Below, piece after piece: positions 1 through 5,307 of a DNA stretch of 5,573 bases. The DNA is from Actinomycetota bacterium (GTDB lineage: Bacteria; Actinomycetota; Thermoleophilia; Gaiellales; Gaiellaceae): contig JAFAIV010000184.1 in the NCBI GenBank assembly GCA_019236545.1, forward strand, positions 1-5,573, in the 5' to 3' direction. Position 1 is the first letter of the stretch, and each line of letters opens with the position of its first letter. The position numbers and the translations under genes are program-made. The notes below the pieces were generated by a model. The model ran no database searches, was not told where the DNA came from, and saw nothing but the letters and a program-made list of their open reading frames with translations.

Positions 1-21
1 CGGGCCCAGATCACGTGCCAA
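1..21 (-). CDS. rpsD: Small ribosomal subunit protein uS4, first 7 codons only
   Basis: Reading leftwards from position 21, a TTG start followed by six codons gives M-A-R-D-L-G-P, and the frame runs off the window edge at position 1. Bacterial S4 typically begins MARYxGP, and rpsD follows rpsK in this operon type, so this is very probably the rpsD start. S4 is a primary 16S rRNA binder that nucleates assembly of the 30S body, and in some bacteria it represses its own operon. A Shine-Dalgarno-like AAGGAG lies at 32-37, inside the last codons of rpsK, 10 bases before the TTG. The start is 3 bases past the rpsK stop. Only seven residues are visible, so the call rests on this short match plus gene order. 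Confidence 0.75.
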
Positions 22-24
22 AGC

Positions 25-432
25 TCAGACTCTCCTTCTCTTCCGCGGCCGCACGCCGTTGTGCGCCTGCGGGGTCACGTCCTTCACGCCGAGGATCTCG
101 AGGCCGGCGGCCTGGAGCGAGCGGATCGCCGTCTCGCGGCCCGAGCCGGGGCCCTTGACGAAGACCTCGACCTTCTGGAGGCCGTGCTCCATCCCCTTGC
201 GCGCCGCCGCGTCGGCGGTCACCTGCGCCGCGAACGGCGTCGACTTGCGCGAGCCCTTGAACCCGGCCGAGCCGGCGGACTCCCACGCGATCACGTTCCC
301 CTCGCGGTCGGTCAGCGCGACGATCGTGTTGTTGAACGACGTCTTGATGTGCGCCTGGCCGATCGCGATGTTCTTGCGGACGCGGCGGCGGGTGCGGCCC
401 CGGCTGGCCGCCTGTCTCCTCGGAGGGGCCAC
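25..432 (-). CDS. rpsK: Small ribosomal subunit protein uS11
   Basis: The 135-residue product is S11, which sits on the 30S platform and helps shape the mRNA exit site near the Shine-Dalgarno helix. It has the basic N-terminal arm (residues 1-20), the core containing HIKTSFNNTIV (28-38) and GSRKSTPFAAQ (60-70), the GPGSGRE loop (94-100) and the basic C-terminus ending KRRRV. The Asn-Gly pair in HNGVRP (N125-G126) matches the site that carries isoaspartate in E. coli S11. Length is near the family norm of about 129. The start is GTG, one base after the rpsM TAG (TAG-C-GTG), so translation is probably coupled to rpsM. An AAGG 9 bases upstream, inside rpsM, could serve as the ribosome site. The stop is TGA. 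Confidence 0.97.
   Translation of the reverse strand: MAPPRRQAASRGRTRRRVRKNIAIGQAHIKTSFNNTIVALTDREGNVIAWESAGSAGFKGSRKSTPFAAQVTADAAARKGMEHGLQKVEVFVKGPGSGRETAIRSLQAAGLEILGVKDVTPQAHNGVRPRKRRRV
32..37 (-). promoter_or_regulatory. Ribosome binding site of rpsD
   Basis: AAGGAG on the minus strand lies within the arginine codons at the end of rpsK, 10 bases before the TTG proposed as the rpsD start. It is the main local support for that non-ATG start. Confidence 0.55.
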
Positions 433-433
433 G

Positions 434-808
434 CTACTTCGCCTTCTTCCCGCGGCCTACGGTCTTCTTCGGGCCCTTGCGCGTGCGGGCGTTGGTCTTC
501 GTGCGCTGCCCGTTGGCCGGCAGGCCGCGCCGGTGGCGGATGCCCCGGTAGGCGCCGATCTCGGACAGGCGCTTGATCGCCTGCTGCCGCTCGCGCCGCA
601 GGTCGCCCTCGACCTCGACGTTGGCGTCGATGTAGTTGCGGAGCTTCGTGACCTCCTCGTCGGTGAGGTCGCGAACCTTGGTGTCCGGGTTGAGCCCGAG
701 CTCCGCGGCGATCTTCCGCGCGGTCGGCTGGCCGATCCCGTAGATGTAGGTCAGCCCGATCTCGAGCCGCTTCTGGTTCGGGAGGTTCACTCCTGCGATG
801 CGTGCCAC
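434..808 (-). CDS. rpsM: Small ribosomal subunit protein uS13
   Basis: The 124-residue product is S13, a 30S head protein that contacts L5 of the large subunit (intersubunit bridge B1b) and, through its basic tail, the P-site tRNA. Visible features are the N-terminal MARIAGVNLPNQKR, the helix-two-turn-helix stretch YIYGIGQPTARKI (21-33), the RGIRHRRG motif (88-95), QRTKTNARTRKGP (101-113) and a lysine-rich end. Within the usual family signature, A98-N99 stand where most sequences have a hydrophobic residue followed by Arg. The start is GTG, 4 bases after the rpmJ TAG. It gives the canonical M-A-R-I-A-G N-terminus, so the start is well fixed. The upstream Shine-Dalgarno match (AAAGG at 822-826) is distant and weak, consistent with coupling to rpmJ. 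Confidence 0.97.
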   Translation of the reverse strand: MARIAGVNLPNQKRLEIGLTYIYGIGQPTARKIAAELGLNPDTKVRDLTDEEVTKLRNYIDANVEVEGDLRRERQQAIKRLSEIGAYRGIRHRRGLPANGQRTKTNARTRKGPKKTVGRGKKAK

Positions 809-812
809 TGGG

Positions 813-926
813 CTAGCCCTGCCTTTGCTTGTGCCGAGGGTTCGAGCAGATGACCATGGTCGTGCCGTGCCGCTTGATCACGCGGCAGCGCTCGCACATC
901 GGCTTGACGGAGGGGCGCACTTTCAT
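813..926 (-). CDS. rpmJ: Large ribosomal subunit protein bL36, zinc-binding form
   Basis: This is a 37-codon gene with an ATG start at 926 and a TAG stop at 813. The product begins MKVRPSVKPMCERCRVIKRH and ends NPRHKQRQG, exactly the usual L36 length. It binds 23S rRNA near the L7/L12 stalk base and the peptidyl transferase side of the 50S subunit. The four zinc ligands are present: C11, C14, C27 and H32. This is therefore the zinc-containing type rather than the zinc-free paralogue some bacteria use under zinc limitation. It lies 5 bases after the infA TAA and 4 bases before rpsM, the standard infA-rpmJ-rpsM arrangement. Only a weak CAGG precedes the start, so it probably depends on ribosomes finishing infA. 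Confidence 0.97.
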   Translation of the reverse strand: MKVRPSVKPMCERCRVIKRHGTTMVICSNPRHKQRQG

Positions 927-931
927 CCTGG

Positions 932-1153
932 TTACCGGTGTCGATAGGTGATCCGACCGCGGCTGAGGTCGTACGGGCTCAACTCCACCTTGACCTTGTC
1001 GCCGGGGAGGATGCGGATGTAGTGCTTGCGCATCTTCCCGGAGATGGTCGCGAGAACCGAGTGGCCCCCGTCGAGCTGCACCCGGAACATCGTGCTCGGG
1101 AGCGCCTCGACGACCTCGCCTTCAACCTCGATCTTCTCTTCCTTGGTCGACAA
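932..1153 (-). CDS. infA: Translation initiation factor IF-1
   Basis: IF-1 is an S1/OB-fold protein that occupies the 30S A site during initiation and works with IF-2 and IF-3. Family hallmarks run almost unbroken: KIEVEGEVVEALPSTMFRV, then HSVLATISGKMRKHYIRILPGD, and a C-terminus of VELSPYDLSRGRITYRHR. I place the start at the TTG at 1151-1153, which gives M-S-T-K-E-E-K and 73 residues, matching the usual 71-73 residue family with its MAKEE-type N-terminus. GAAGGG lies just upstream but with a short spacer of 3-4 bases. The frame stays open to a GTG at 1187-1189, which would add 12 residues with no family counterpart and which falls inside a strong hairpin, so I reject it. The stop is TAA, 5 bases before rpmJ. 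Confidence 0.95.
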   Translation of the reverse strand: MSTKEEKIEVEGEVVEALPSTMFRVQLDGGHSVLATISGKMRKHYIRILPGDKVKVELSPYDLSRGRITYRHR

Positions 1154-1156
1154 AAT

Positions 1157-1162
1157 CCCTTC
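1157..1162 (-). promoter_or_regulatory. Ribosome binding site of infA
   Basis: On the minus strand GAAGGG precedes the TTG start of infA by 3 bases (4 bases if counted from AAGG). It is the only purine-rich Shine-Dalgarno match in the map-infA spacer. It supports initiation at the TTG rather than at the upstream GTG, although the spacing is shorter than the usual 5-9 bases. Confidence 0.55.
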
Positions 1163-1182
1163 TTGTTGTTCAGACGTAGCAG

Positions 1183-1205
1183 CGCGCACGGCTCAGCCGT
1201 GCGCG
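1183..1205 (-). other. Perfect GC-rich inverted repeat (hairpin) between map and infA
   Basis: Positions 1183-1192 and 1196-1205 are exact reverse complements, giving a 10-bp stem of nine G-C pairs and one A-U pair with a three-base loop (UGA in the minus-strand RNA). The symmetry extends to 11 bp if the loop is reduced to one base. It begins 7 bases after the map stop codon and ends 29 bases before the infA TTG. No T-run follows the stem on either strand, so it is not a canonical intrinsic terminator. It could mark RNA processing, stabilise the 3' end of the upstream message, act as an attenuator, or be a palindromic protein-binding site. The structure is read directly from the sequence; the role is unknown. 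Confidence 0.8.
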
Positions 1206-1212
1206 AGAGCGG

Positions 1213-1977
1213 TCATCGTAGCAGAGCCGCCCCGGCGGCCGTGAGAATCCGCGGCCCGTCGGCGGTCAGCGCGACCGTGTGCTCGAAGTGGGCGGCGAGC
1301 GACTCGTCGACCGAGGAGATCGACCAGTCGTCGTCGTGGACGTAGACGTCGGGAGCGCCGGCCGTGATCATCGGCTCGATCGCGAGGGTCATCCCCTCCT
1401 GGAGCTGCGGGCCGCGGCCGGGCGGGCCGTAGTTCGGGATCTGCGGGTCCTCGTGGTAGGAGCGGCCGACGCCGTGGCCGACGAGGCTGCGGATGACCGA
1501 GAAGCCTGCCTCCTCGACCACGACCTGGATCGCGTGCGAGATGTCGGAGACGCGGTTGCCGACCTGCGCCTGCTCGATCCCGGCGGCGAGCGCCTCCTGG
1601 CAGACGTCGAGCAGCCGCTGCGACTCCGGCGAGATCTCCCCGACGGGGCACGTGATGGCGCTGTCGGCGACGAGGCCGTCGAGCGTGACGCCGAGGTCGA
1701 GCGAGATCAGGTCGCCCTCCTTGGCGCGGTACTCGGTCGGAATCCCGTGGACGACCATCGAGTTCGGCGAGATGCAGAGCGCGGCGGGGTAGCCCTTGTA
1801 GCCCTTCGACGTCGGCGTCGCGCCGTTCTCGCGGAGGTGCTCGTCGGCGATCCGGTCGAGCTCGAGCATCGAGACGCCCGGCTCGAGATGGTCGGCGACG
1901 AGCGCGAGCGTCTCGGCGAGGAGCGCGCCGGCGCGGGCCATGCCCTCGATCTCGGCGGCCGACTTGCGGATGATCAC
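1213..1977 (-). CDS. map: Type I methionine aminopeptidase
   Basis: The 254-residue cytosolic metalloenzyme removes the initiator methionine from nascent proteins after deformylation when the second residue is small. It has the pita-bread fold ligand set: D94 (in SLDLG), D105 (in VADSA), H168 (in VGHGVG), E201 (in AIEPM) and E232 (in FEHTV). The catalytic-site histidines H77 (VHGIP) and H175 (SYHEDP) are also present. The length is that of a plain bacterial type Ia enzyme with no N-terminal extension. The GTG start overlaps the adk stop by four bases (GTGA), and GAGG lies 7 bases upstream, which fixes the start. The stop is TGA. After it comes the only real spacer in the window. The position between adk and infA is a common arrangement in Gram-positive bacteria. 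Confidence 0.97.
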   Translation of the reverse strand: MIIRKSAAEIEGMARAGALLAETLALVADHLEPGVSMLELDRIADEHLRENGATPTSKGYKGYPAALCISPNSMVVHGIPTEYRAKEGDLISLDLGVTLDGLVADSAITCPVGEISPESQRLLDVCQEALAAGIEQAQVGNRVSDISHAIQVVVEEAGFSVIRSLVGHGVGRSYHEDPQIPNYGPPGRGPQLQEGMTLAIEPMITAGAPDVYVHDDDWSISSVDESLAAHFEHTVALTADGPRILTAAGAALLR

Positions 1978-2558
1978 GCGCGGGCCTCGACGGACTCCAG
2001 CGACTGCCGGATCTCGTGGAAGACGTCCTCGACCGAGCGGTCGGCGTGGATGCCGACGACGTTGCCGCGGGTCGTGCGGTAGTACTCGACGAGCGGCGCC
2101 GTCTCGCGGTCGTAGATCTCGAGCCGGCGCCGGATCGCGTCGGGCGTGTCGTCGGCGCGGCCCTCCTCGGCGGCGCGCTTGAGCATCCGCGCGATCAGGT
2201 CCTGCCGGTCCGGCACCTGGAACTCGAAGACGACGTCGAGGTCGCGGCCGAGCTCGCGGAGCAGCTCGTCGAGCGCCTCGGCCTGCGCCATCGTGCGCGG
2301 GAAGCCGTCGAGGACGAAGCCGGGGAGCGTGTCGCCGCGCGAGAGCCGGTCGCGGATCAGGTCGATCATCAGCGCGTCGTTCACGAGCTCGCCGCTGTCG
2401 AGGACCGCCTTCAGCTCACGGCCGAGCGGCGTGTCCAGCTCGCGCATCTCGCGCAGCATGTCGCCGGTCGCGATGTGCGGGACGCCGTACGTGGCCTTGA
2501 TCTTCTTGGCCTGCGTTCCCTTCCCGGAGCCCTGGGGGCCGAGGACGAGGATGTTCAC
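1974..2558 (-). CDS. adk: Adenylate kinase, short (zinc-free LID) form
   Basis: The 194-residue enzyme interconverts ATP + AMP and 2 ADP, keeping adenylate pools balanced in the cytosol. The Walker A loop GPQGSGKGT is at residues 7-15, the AMP-site TGDMLR at 31-36, and the DGFPRT motif at 84-89. The LID segment after Q114-D120 is short, with R124, G133-R134-A-D-D-T-P and R143-R145, and it lacks the four-cysteine zinc domain of long bacterial forms. Short forms are usual in Actinobacteria. The GTG start immediately follows the secY TAG with no intervening base, and the N-terminus M-N-I-L-V-L-G-P is normal for the family. GAAGG lies 13 bases upstream, too far to be strong, so coupling to secY is likely. 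The stop codon overlaps the map start. Confidence 0.97.
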   Translation of the reverse strand: MNILVLGPQGSGKGTQAKKIKATYGVPHIATGDMLREMRELDTPLGRELKAVLDSGELVNDALMIDLIRDRLSRGDTLPGFVLDGFPRTMAQAEALDELLRELGRDLDVVFEFQVPDRQDLIARMLKRAAEEGRADDTPDAIRRRLEIYDRETAPLVEYYRTTRGNVVGIHADRSVEDVFHEIRQSLESVEARA

Positions 2559-3818
2559 CTAGCGCAAGAAGCCTTCGTAGTGGCGCATCATCATCTGGCT
2601 CTCCATCTGGCGCATCGTGTCGAGCGCGACGCCGACGACGATCAGCACCGAGGTGCCGCCGAGGGCGCGCGAGGTCGCCTGGGAGAAGCCGAAGTACGCG
2701 ATGAAGATGCTCGGCGCGACGGCCACGACCGCGAGGAAGAGCGAGCCCGGCAGCGTCAGGCGCTGCAGGACGCGGTCGAGATACGCGGCGGTCGGCGGGC
2801 CTGGCCGGATGCCCGGGATGTAGCCGTTGTACTTGCGCAGGTTGTCGGCCTGGTCGACCGGGTTGAACTGGACCGAGGTGTAGAAGTAGGTGAAGACGAC
2901 GATCAGGATCGCCTCGGTGAGCAGGTACGGCCAGCTCGTGAAGTTGAAGTTCACCGTCACCCAGTTGTTCCAGGCGGGCACGAAGCTCGCGACCGTGGAC
3001 GGGAGGGCGAGGATCGCGGCGGCGAAGATGACGGGGATGACGCCGGCCATGTTCACGCGCAGCGGCATGTAGGTCGAGCCGCCCGTCGTCTGGCGGTTCC
3101 CGAGCTGGCGGCGCGCGTACTGCACCGGGATGCGGCGCTGGCCCTCCTGCACGAAGACGACCGCGACGACGACGGCGAGCGCGACGAGCGGGAAGAACAG
3201 CCGCTCGGTCGTGCTGCCGTTGATCCAGGCGCTGATGCCGGTCGGGGCGTACGCGAGGATCGAGGCGAAGATCAGGAGCGAGATGCCGTTGCCGACGCCG
3301 CGCTTCGTGATCTGCTCGCCGATCCACATCAGGACCGCCGTGCCGCACGTGAGCGTCAGGACGATGATCACCATCTTCCCGGCGTTCACGTTCGGGAGCG
3401 CGCCCTGGCGCTTGAACAGGAACGCGTAGCCGAGCGACTGCGCCGCGGCGAGCGCGATCGTCAGGTAGCGCGTGTACTGCGTGATCTTGGCGTAGCCCGC
3501 CTCACCCTCCTTCTGCAGCCGCTCGAGCGTCGGGACGACGACGGTCAGGAGCTGCAGGATGATCGAGGCAGTGACGTACGGCATGATCCCGAGCGCGAAC
3601 AGCGAGAAGCGGCTGAGCGCCGACCCGGAGAAGAGGTTGAGCAGGTTGAGGACGCCGCCGCCGCCCGCGCCGTTGAAGTAGTTCTGAATCGCAGCCTGGT
3701 CGATGCCCGGCGCCGGGATCCAGGAGCCGAAGCGGTAGACGGCGAGCATGGCGGCCGTGAACAGCACGCGCCGGCGCAGCTCCGGGACGCGCCACGCGTT
3801 CGTCAGCCAGGACAGCAC
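2559..3818 (-). CDS. secY: Protein translocase channel subunit SecY
   Basis: The 419-residue integral membrane protein is the pore subunit of SecYEG, which secretes and inserts proteins with SecA or the ribosome. Hydrophobic segments consistent with the ten-helix topology include about 16-35, 72-95, 115-135, 148-167, 177-197, 207-224, 256-277, 299-314, 358-377 and 386-400. Family signature 1 (S72 to Q89, containing FALGIMPYVTASIILQ) and signature 2 (W165 to S180, containing GEQITKRGVGNGIS) are intact. The cytoplasmic C5 loop contains NPVDQADNLRKYNGYIPGIRPG. Its R338 matches the Arg essential for SecA-driven transport in E. coli (R357). The GTG start abuts the rplO TAG, and GGAGG sits 5 bases before it, the strongest ribosome site in the window. 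The stop is TAG. Confidence 0.98.
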   Translation of the reverse strand: MLSWLTNAWRVPELRRRVLFTAAMLAVYRFGSWIPAPGIDQAAIQNYFNGAGGGGVLNLLNLFSGSALSRFSLFALGIMPYVTASIILQLLTVVVPTLERLQKEGEAGYAKITQYTRYLTIALAAAQSLGYAFLFKRQGALPNVNAGKMVIIVLTLTCGTAVLMWIGEQITKRGVGNGISLLIFASILAYAPTGISAWINGSTTERLFFPLVALAVVVAVVFVQEGQRRIPVQYARRQLGNRQTTGGSTYMPLRVNMAGVIPVIFAAAILALPSTVASFVPAWNNWVTVNFNFTSWPYLLTEAILIVVFTYFYTSVQFNPVDQADNLRKYNGYIPGIRPGPPTAAYLDRVLQRLTLPGSLFLAVVAVAPSIFIAYFGFSQATSRALGGTSVLIVVGVALDTMRQMESQMMMRHYEGFLR

Positions 3819-4427
3819 CTAGGCCTCCGCGTCGTCGCCGGCGGGCCCCTCGGCGGCGGCCGGAGCGTCGGCCTCGGCCGGCTCCTCCGCAGCCTCCGCC
3901 TTCGGCGCGGCCGCCTTGTGGTGGCGCGCCTTCTTGACCTTCGGCTCTCGCAGAAGCTCGACGGTGCCGCCCGCGGCCTCGATCTTCTCCCGCGCGGTGG
4001 CGGAGATCGCGTGGACGCGGACCGTCAGCTTCTTCGAGACCTCGCCGACGCCGAGGAGCTTCACGTCGATGCGCGTGTTCTTGATCACGCGCTTCGCCAC
4101 GAGCGTCTCGGGCGTCACGTCCTCGCCGGCCTCGAAGCGCTCGAGGTCGCGGAGGTTGACCGGCTGCGTCTGCGTGCGGAACGGGCCGATCGGCATGGCG
4201 TCCTTGGAGGTCGCGCCGCGCTGCTTGCCGATCCGCATGTAGATCGGCATCTGGCCGCCCTCGAAGCCGGCGCGCATCTTGTGCGAGCCGGCGCGGGACT
4301 TCTGGCCCTTGATGCCGCGGCCGGAGTAGCGGCCCTTGCCGGAGCCGGCGCCGCGGCCGACGCGCTTGCGGTCCTCGCGCGGCTGAGCGGGCGAGAGGTT
4401 CGACAGGGAGAGCTGCTTCTCGGGCAT
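3819..4427 (-). CDS. rplO: Large ribosomal subunit protein uL15 with an Ala/Glu-rich C-terminal tail
   Basis: L15 is a late-assembling 50S protein whose extended N-terminal arm threads through 23S rRNA. The start is ATG at 4427, giving M-P-E-K-Q-L-S-L and 202 residues. The Gly/Arg/Lys-rich arm covers residues 21-47 (KRVGRGAGSGKG, GIKGQKSRAG), followed by FEGGQMPIYMRIGKQRG (55-71). The globular domain carries the L15 signature from K123 (KLLGVGEV) to G153. The core ends near residue 162. The remaining 40 residues are basic at first and then mainly Ala, Glu, Pro and Asp; ordinary L15 is about 145-150 residues. The ATG overlaps the rpmD stop by one base (TGATG), with GAGG 7 bases upstream. An upstream extension of the frame exists but covers rpmD and rpsE and is spurious. 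Confidence 0.96.
   Translation of the reverse strand: MPEKQLSLSNLSPAQPREDRKRVGRGAGSGKGRYSGRGIKGQKSRAGSHKMRAGFEGGQMPIYMRIGKQRGATSKDAMPIGPFRTQTQPVNLRDLERFEAGEDVTPETLVAKRVIKNTRIDVKLLGVGEVSKKLTVRVHAISATAREKIEAAGGTVELLREPKVKKARHHKAAAPKAEAAEEPAEADAPAAAEGPAGDDAEA
3824..3828 (-). promoter_or_regulatory. Ribosome binding site of secY
   Basis: GGAGG on the minus strand, inside the last codons of rplO, stands 5 bases before the secY GTG start. It is a full Shine-Dalgarno core at good spacing. It decides the secY start and suggests that SecY can be initiated strongly and independently even though its start abuts the rplO stop. Confidence 0.75.
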
Positions 4428-4606
4428 CAGGCGTCCTCGACCTTCACGAGATGGCGGACCTTCCGCAGCATGCCAGCGAGGACCGGGCCCTCGTCGTGCT
4501 CGGCGCTGCGGCCGATCTTGCCGAGGCCGAGCGCGCGGAGCGTGCCGCGGTGCCGCTCGGACTGGCCGATCTGCGACTTGACCTGGGTGATGCGAACGCG
4601 CGCCAT
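4427..4606 (-). CDS. rpmD: Large ribosomal subunit protein uL30
   Basis: This 59-codon gene encodes L30, a small 50S protein found in many but not all bacteria. The start is ATG at 4606, and the TGA stop at 4427-4429 overlaps the rplO ATG by one base. The translation begins MARVRITQVKSQIGQSERHR and continues GTLRALGLGKIGRS, the single conserved block of the family. It ends with GMLRKVRHLVKVEDA, and the length is typical (about 60). It lies 2 bases after the rpsE TAG. The nearest Shine-Dalgarno match, AAGGA at 4619-4623, is 12 bases upstream, so translation probably depends on rpsE. Its place between rpsE and rplO is the standard spc-operon position. Confidence 0.97.
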   Translation of the reverse strand: MARVRITQVKSQIGQSERHRGTLRALGLGKIGRSAEHDEGPVLAGMLRKVRHLVKVEDA

Positions 4607-4608
4607 GG

Positions 4609-5307
4609 CTACGACTCGTCCTTCTTCTTCCGGGTGCGCTTCGGCTTCGACTCGGCGGCGGGCGCCTCGGGCTCGGCGGCGGCCGCTGGGGCCTCGGCCT
4701 CGGCGGCCGGCTCCTCCGCGACGACCTCCGGCTCGGCGGCGACGACCGCGACCGCGGCTGCCGCCTCCTCGAGCTGCGGCTCGGCCTGCGGCTGCACGGC
4801 CGGGAGCGGGAGCACGTCCGTGATGCGCTTGCCGCGGATGCGCGCGACGTCCTCGGGACGGCGCAGCTCCTGGAGCGCGACGACGGTCGCCTTCGCCATG
4901 TTGATCGGGTTCGTCGTGCCGAGGCTCTTGGCGAGCACGTTGCGGACGCCGCCGAGCTCGAGCACCGCGCGGACGCCGCCGCCCGCGATGACGCCCGTAC
5001 CTTCGGACGCCGGCCGGAGCAGCACCTTCGCCGCGTCGAACGTGCCGAGCACCTCGTGCGTGATCGTCGAGCCGTGCTTCGGGACGGTGAAGAGGTTCTT
5101 CTTCGCATCCTCGACGGCCTTCGTGATCGCCAGCGGGACCTCGCGCGCCTTGCCGTAGCCGACGCCGACGCGGTCGACCTCGTCGCCGACGACGACGAGC
5201 GCGGTGAACGAGAACCGCCGGCCGCCCTTGACGACCTTGGCGACGCGGTTGATCTCGACGACGCGCTCCTTGAGCTCGCGGGTCTCCGTGTACTCCATCG
5301 CTGCCAT
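4609..5307 (-). CDS. rpsE: Small ribosomal subunit protein uS5 with a long C-terminal tail
   Basis: S5 is a 30S protein at the mRNA entry side with roles in decoding accuracy and helicase action. The 232-residue product has the double-stranded-RNA-binding-like N-terminal domain, including VAKVVKGGRRFSFTALVVVG (22-41) and GVGYGKAREVPLAI (48-61). The C-terminal domain contains GTGVIAGGGVRAVLELGGV (103-121) and SLGTTNPINMAKATVVAL (128-145). The VKGGR loop, where spectinomycin-resistance changes occur in other species, looks wild-type. The core ends around residue 167. About 65 further residues are Ala/Glu/Pro/Val-rich and finish in a basic cluster, KPKRTRKKKDES. The ATG overlaps the rplR stop (TGATG), with GGGAGGG 11 bases and GAAG 5 bases upstream. 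A second in-frame ATG at codon 4 is possible but less favoured. Confidence 0.96.
   Translation of the reverse strand: MAAMEYTETRELKERVVEINRVAKVVKGGRRFSFTALVVVGDEVDRVGVGYGKAREVPLAITKAVEDAKKNLFTVPKHGSTITHEVLGTFDAAKVLLRPASEGTGVIAGGGVRAVLELGGVRNVLAKSLGTTNPINMAKATVVALQELRRPEDVARIRGKRITDVLPLPAVQPQAEPQLEEAAAAVAVVAAEPEVVAEEPAAEAEAPAAAAEPEAPAAESKPKRTRKKKDES

Noticed and set aside
59..853. Plus-strand frame of 264 codons opposite rpsK, rpsM and rpmJ
   Set aside because: It is a shadow of three well-identified ribosomal protein genes, with no family features and no plausible ribosome site context.
1183..1205. Intrinsic transcription terminator after map
   Set aside because: The stem is strong enough, but neither strand has a T-run after it, so I list it as a hairpin of unknown role rather than a terminator.
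2416..3348. A 310-codon minus-strand frame overlapping secY and adk
   Set aside because: The translation is an Arg/Pro/Ala-rich out-of-frame reading of secY, which has a full family match in its own frame.
2016..4823. A 935-codon open frame on the plus strand, antisense to adk, secY, rplO and rpmD
   Set aside because: Its translation is dominated by Arg, Asp, Glu, Ala and Val with no recognisable domain. It lies opposite well-identified conserved genes. Long antisense frames are expected when GC-rich coding sequence almost never supplies stop codons on the complementary strand.
4428..5108. N-terminal extension of the rplO frame upstream of its ATG
   Set aside because: The extra part is Ser/Arg-rich and overlaps all of rpmD and most of rpsE. 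The conserved L15 N-terminus begins exactly at the ATG at 4427, which has its own ribosome site.
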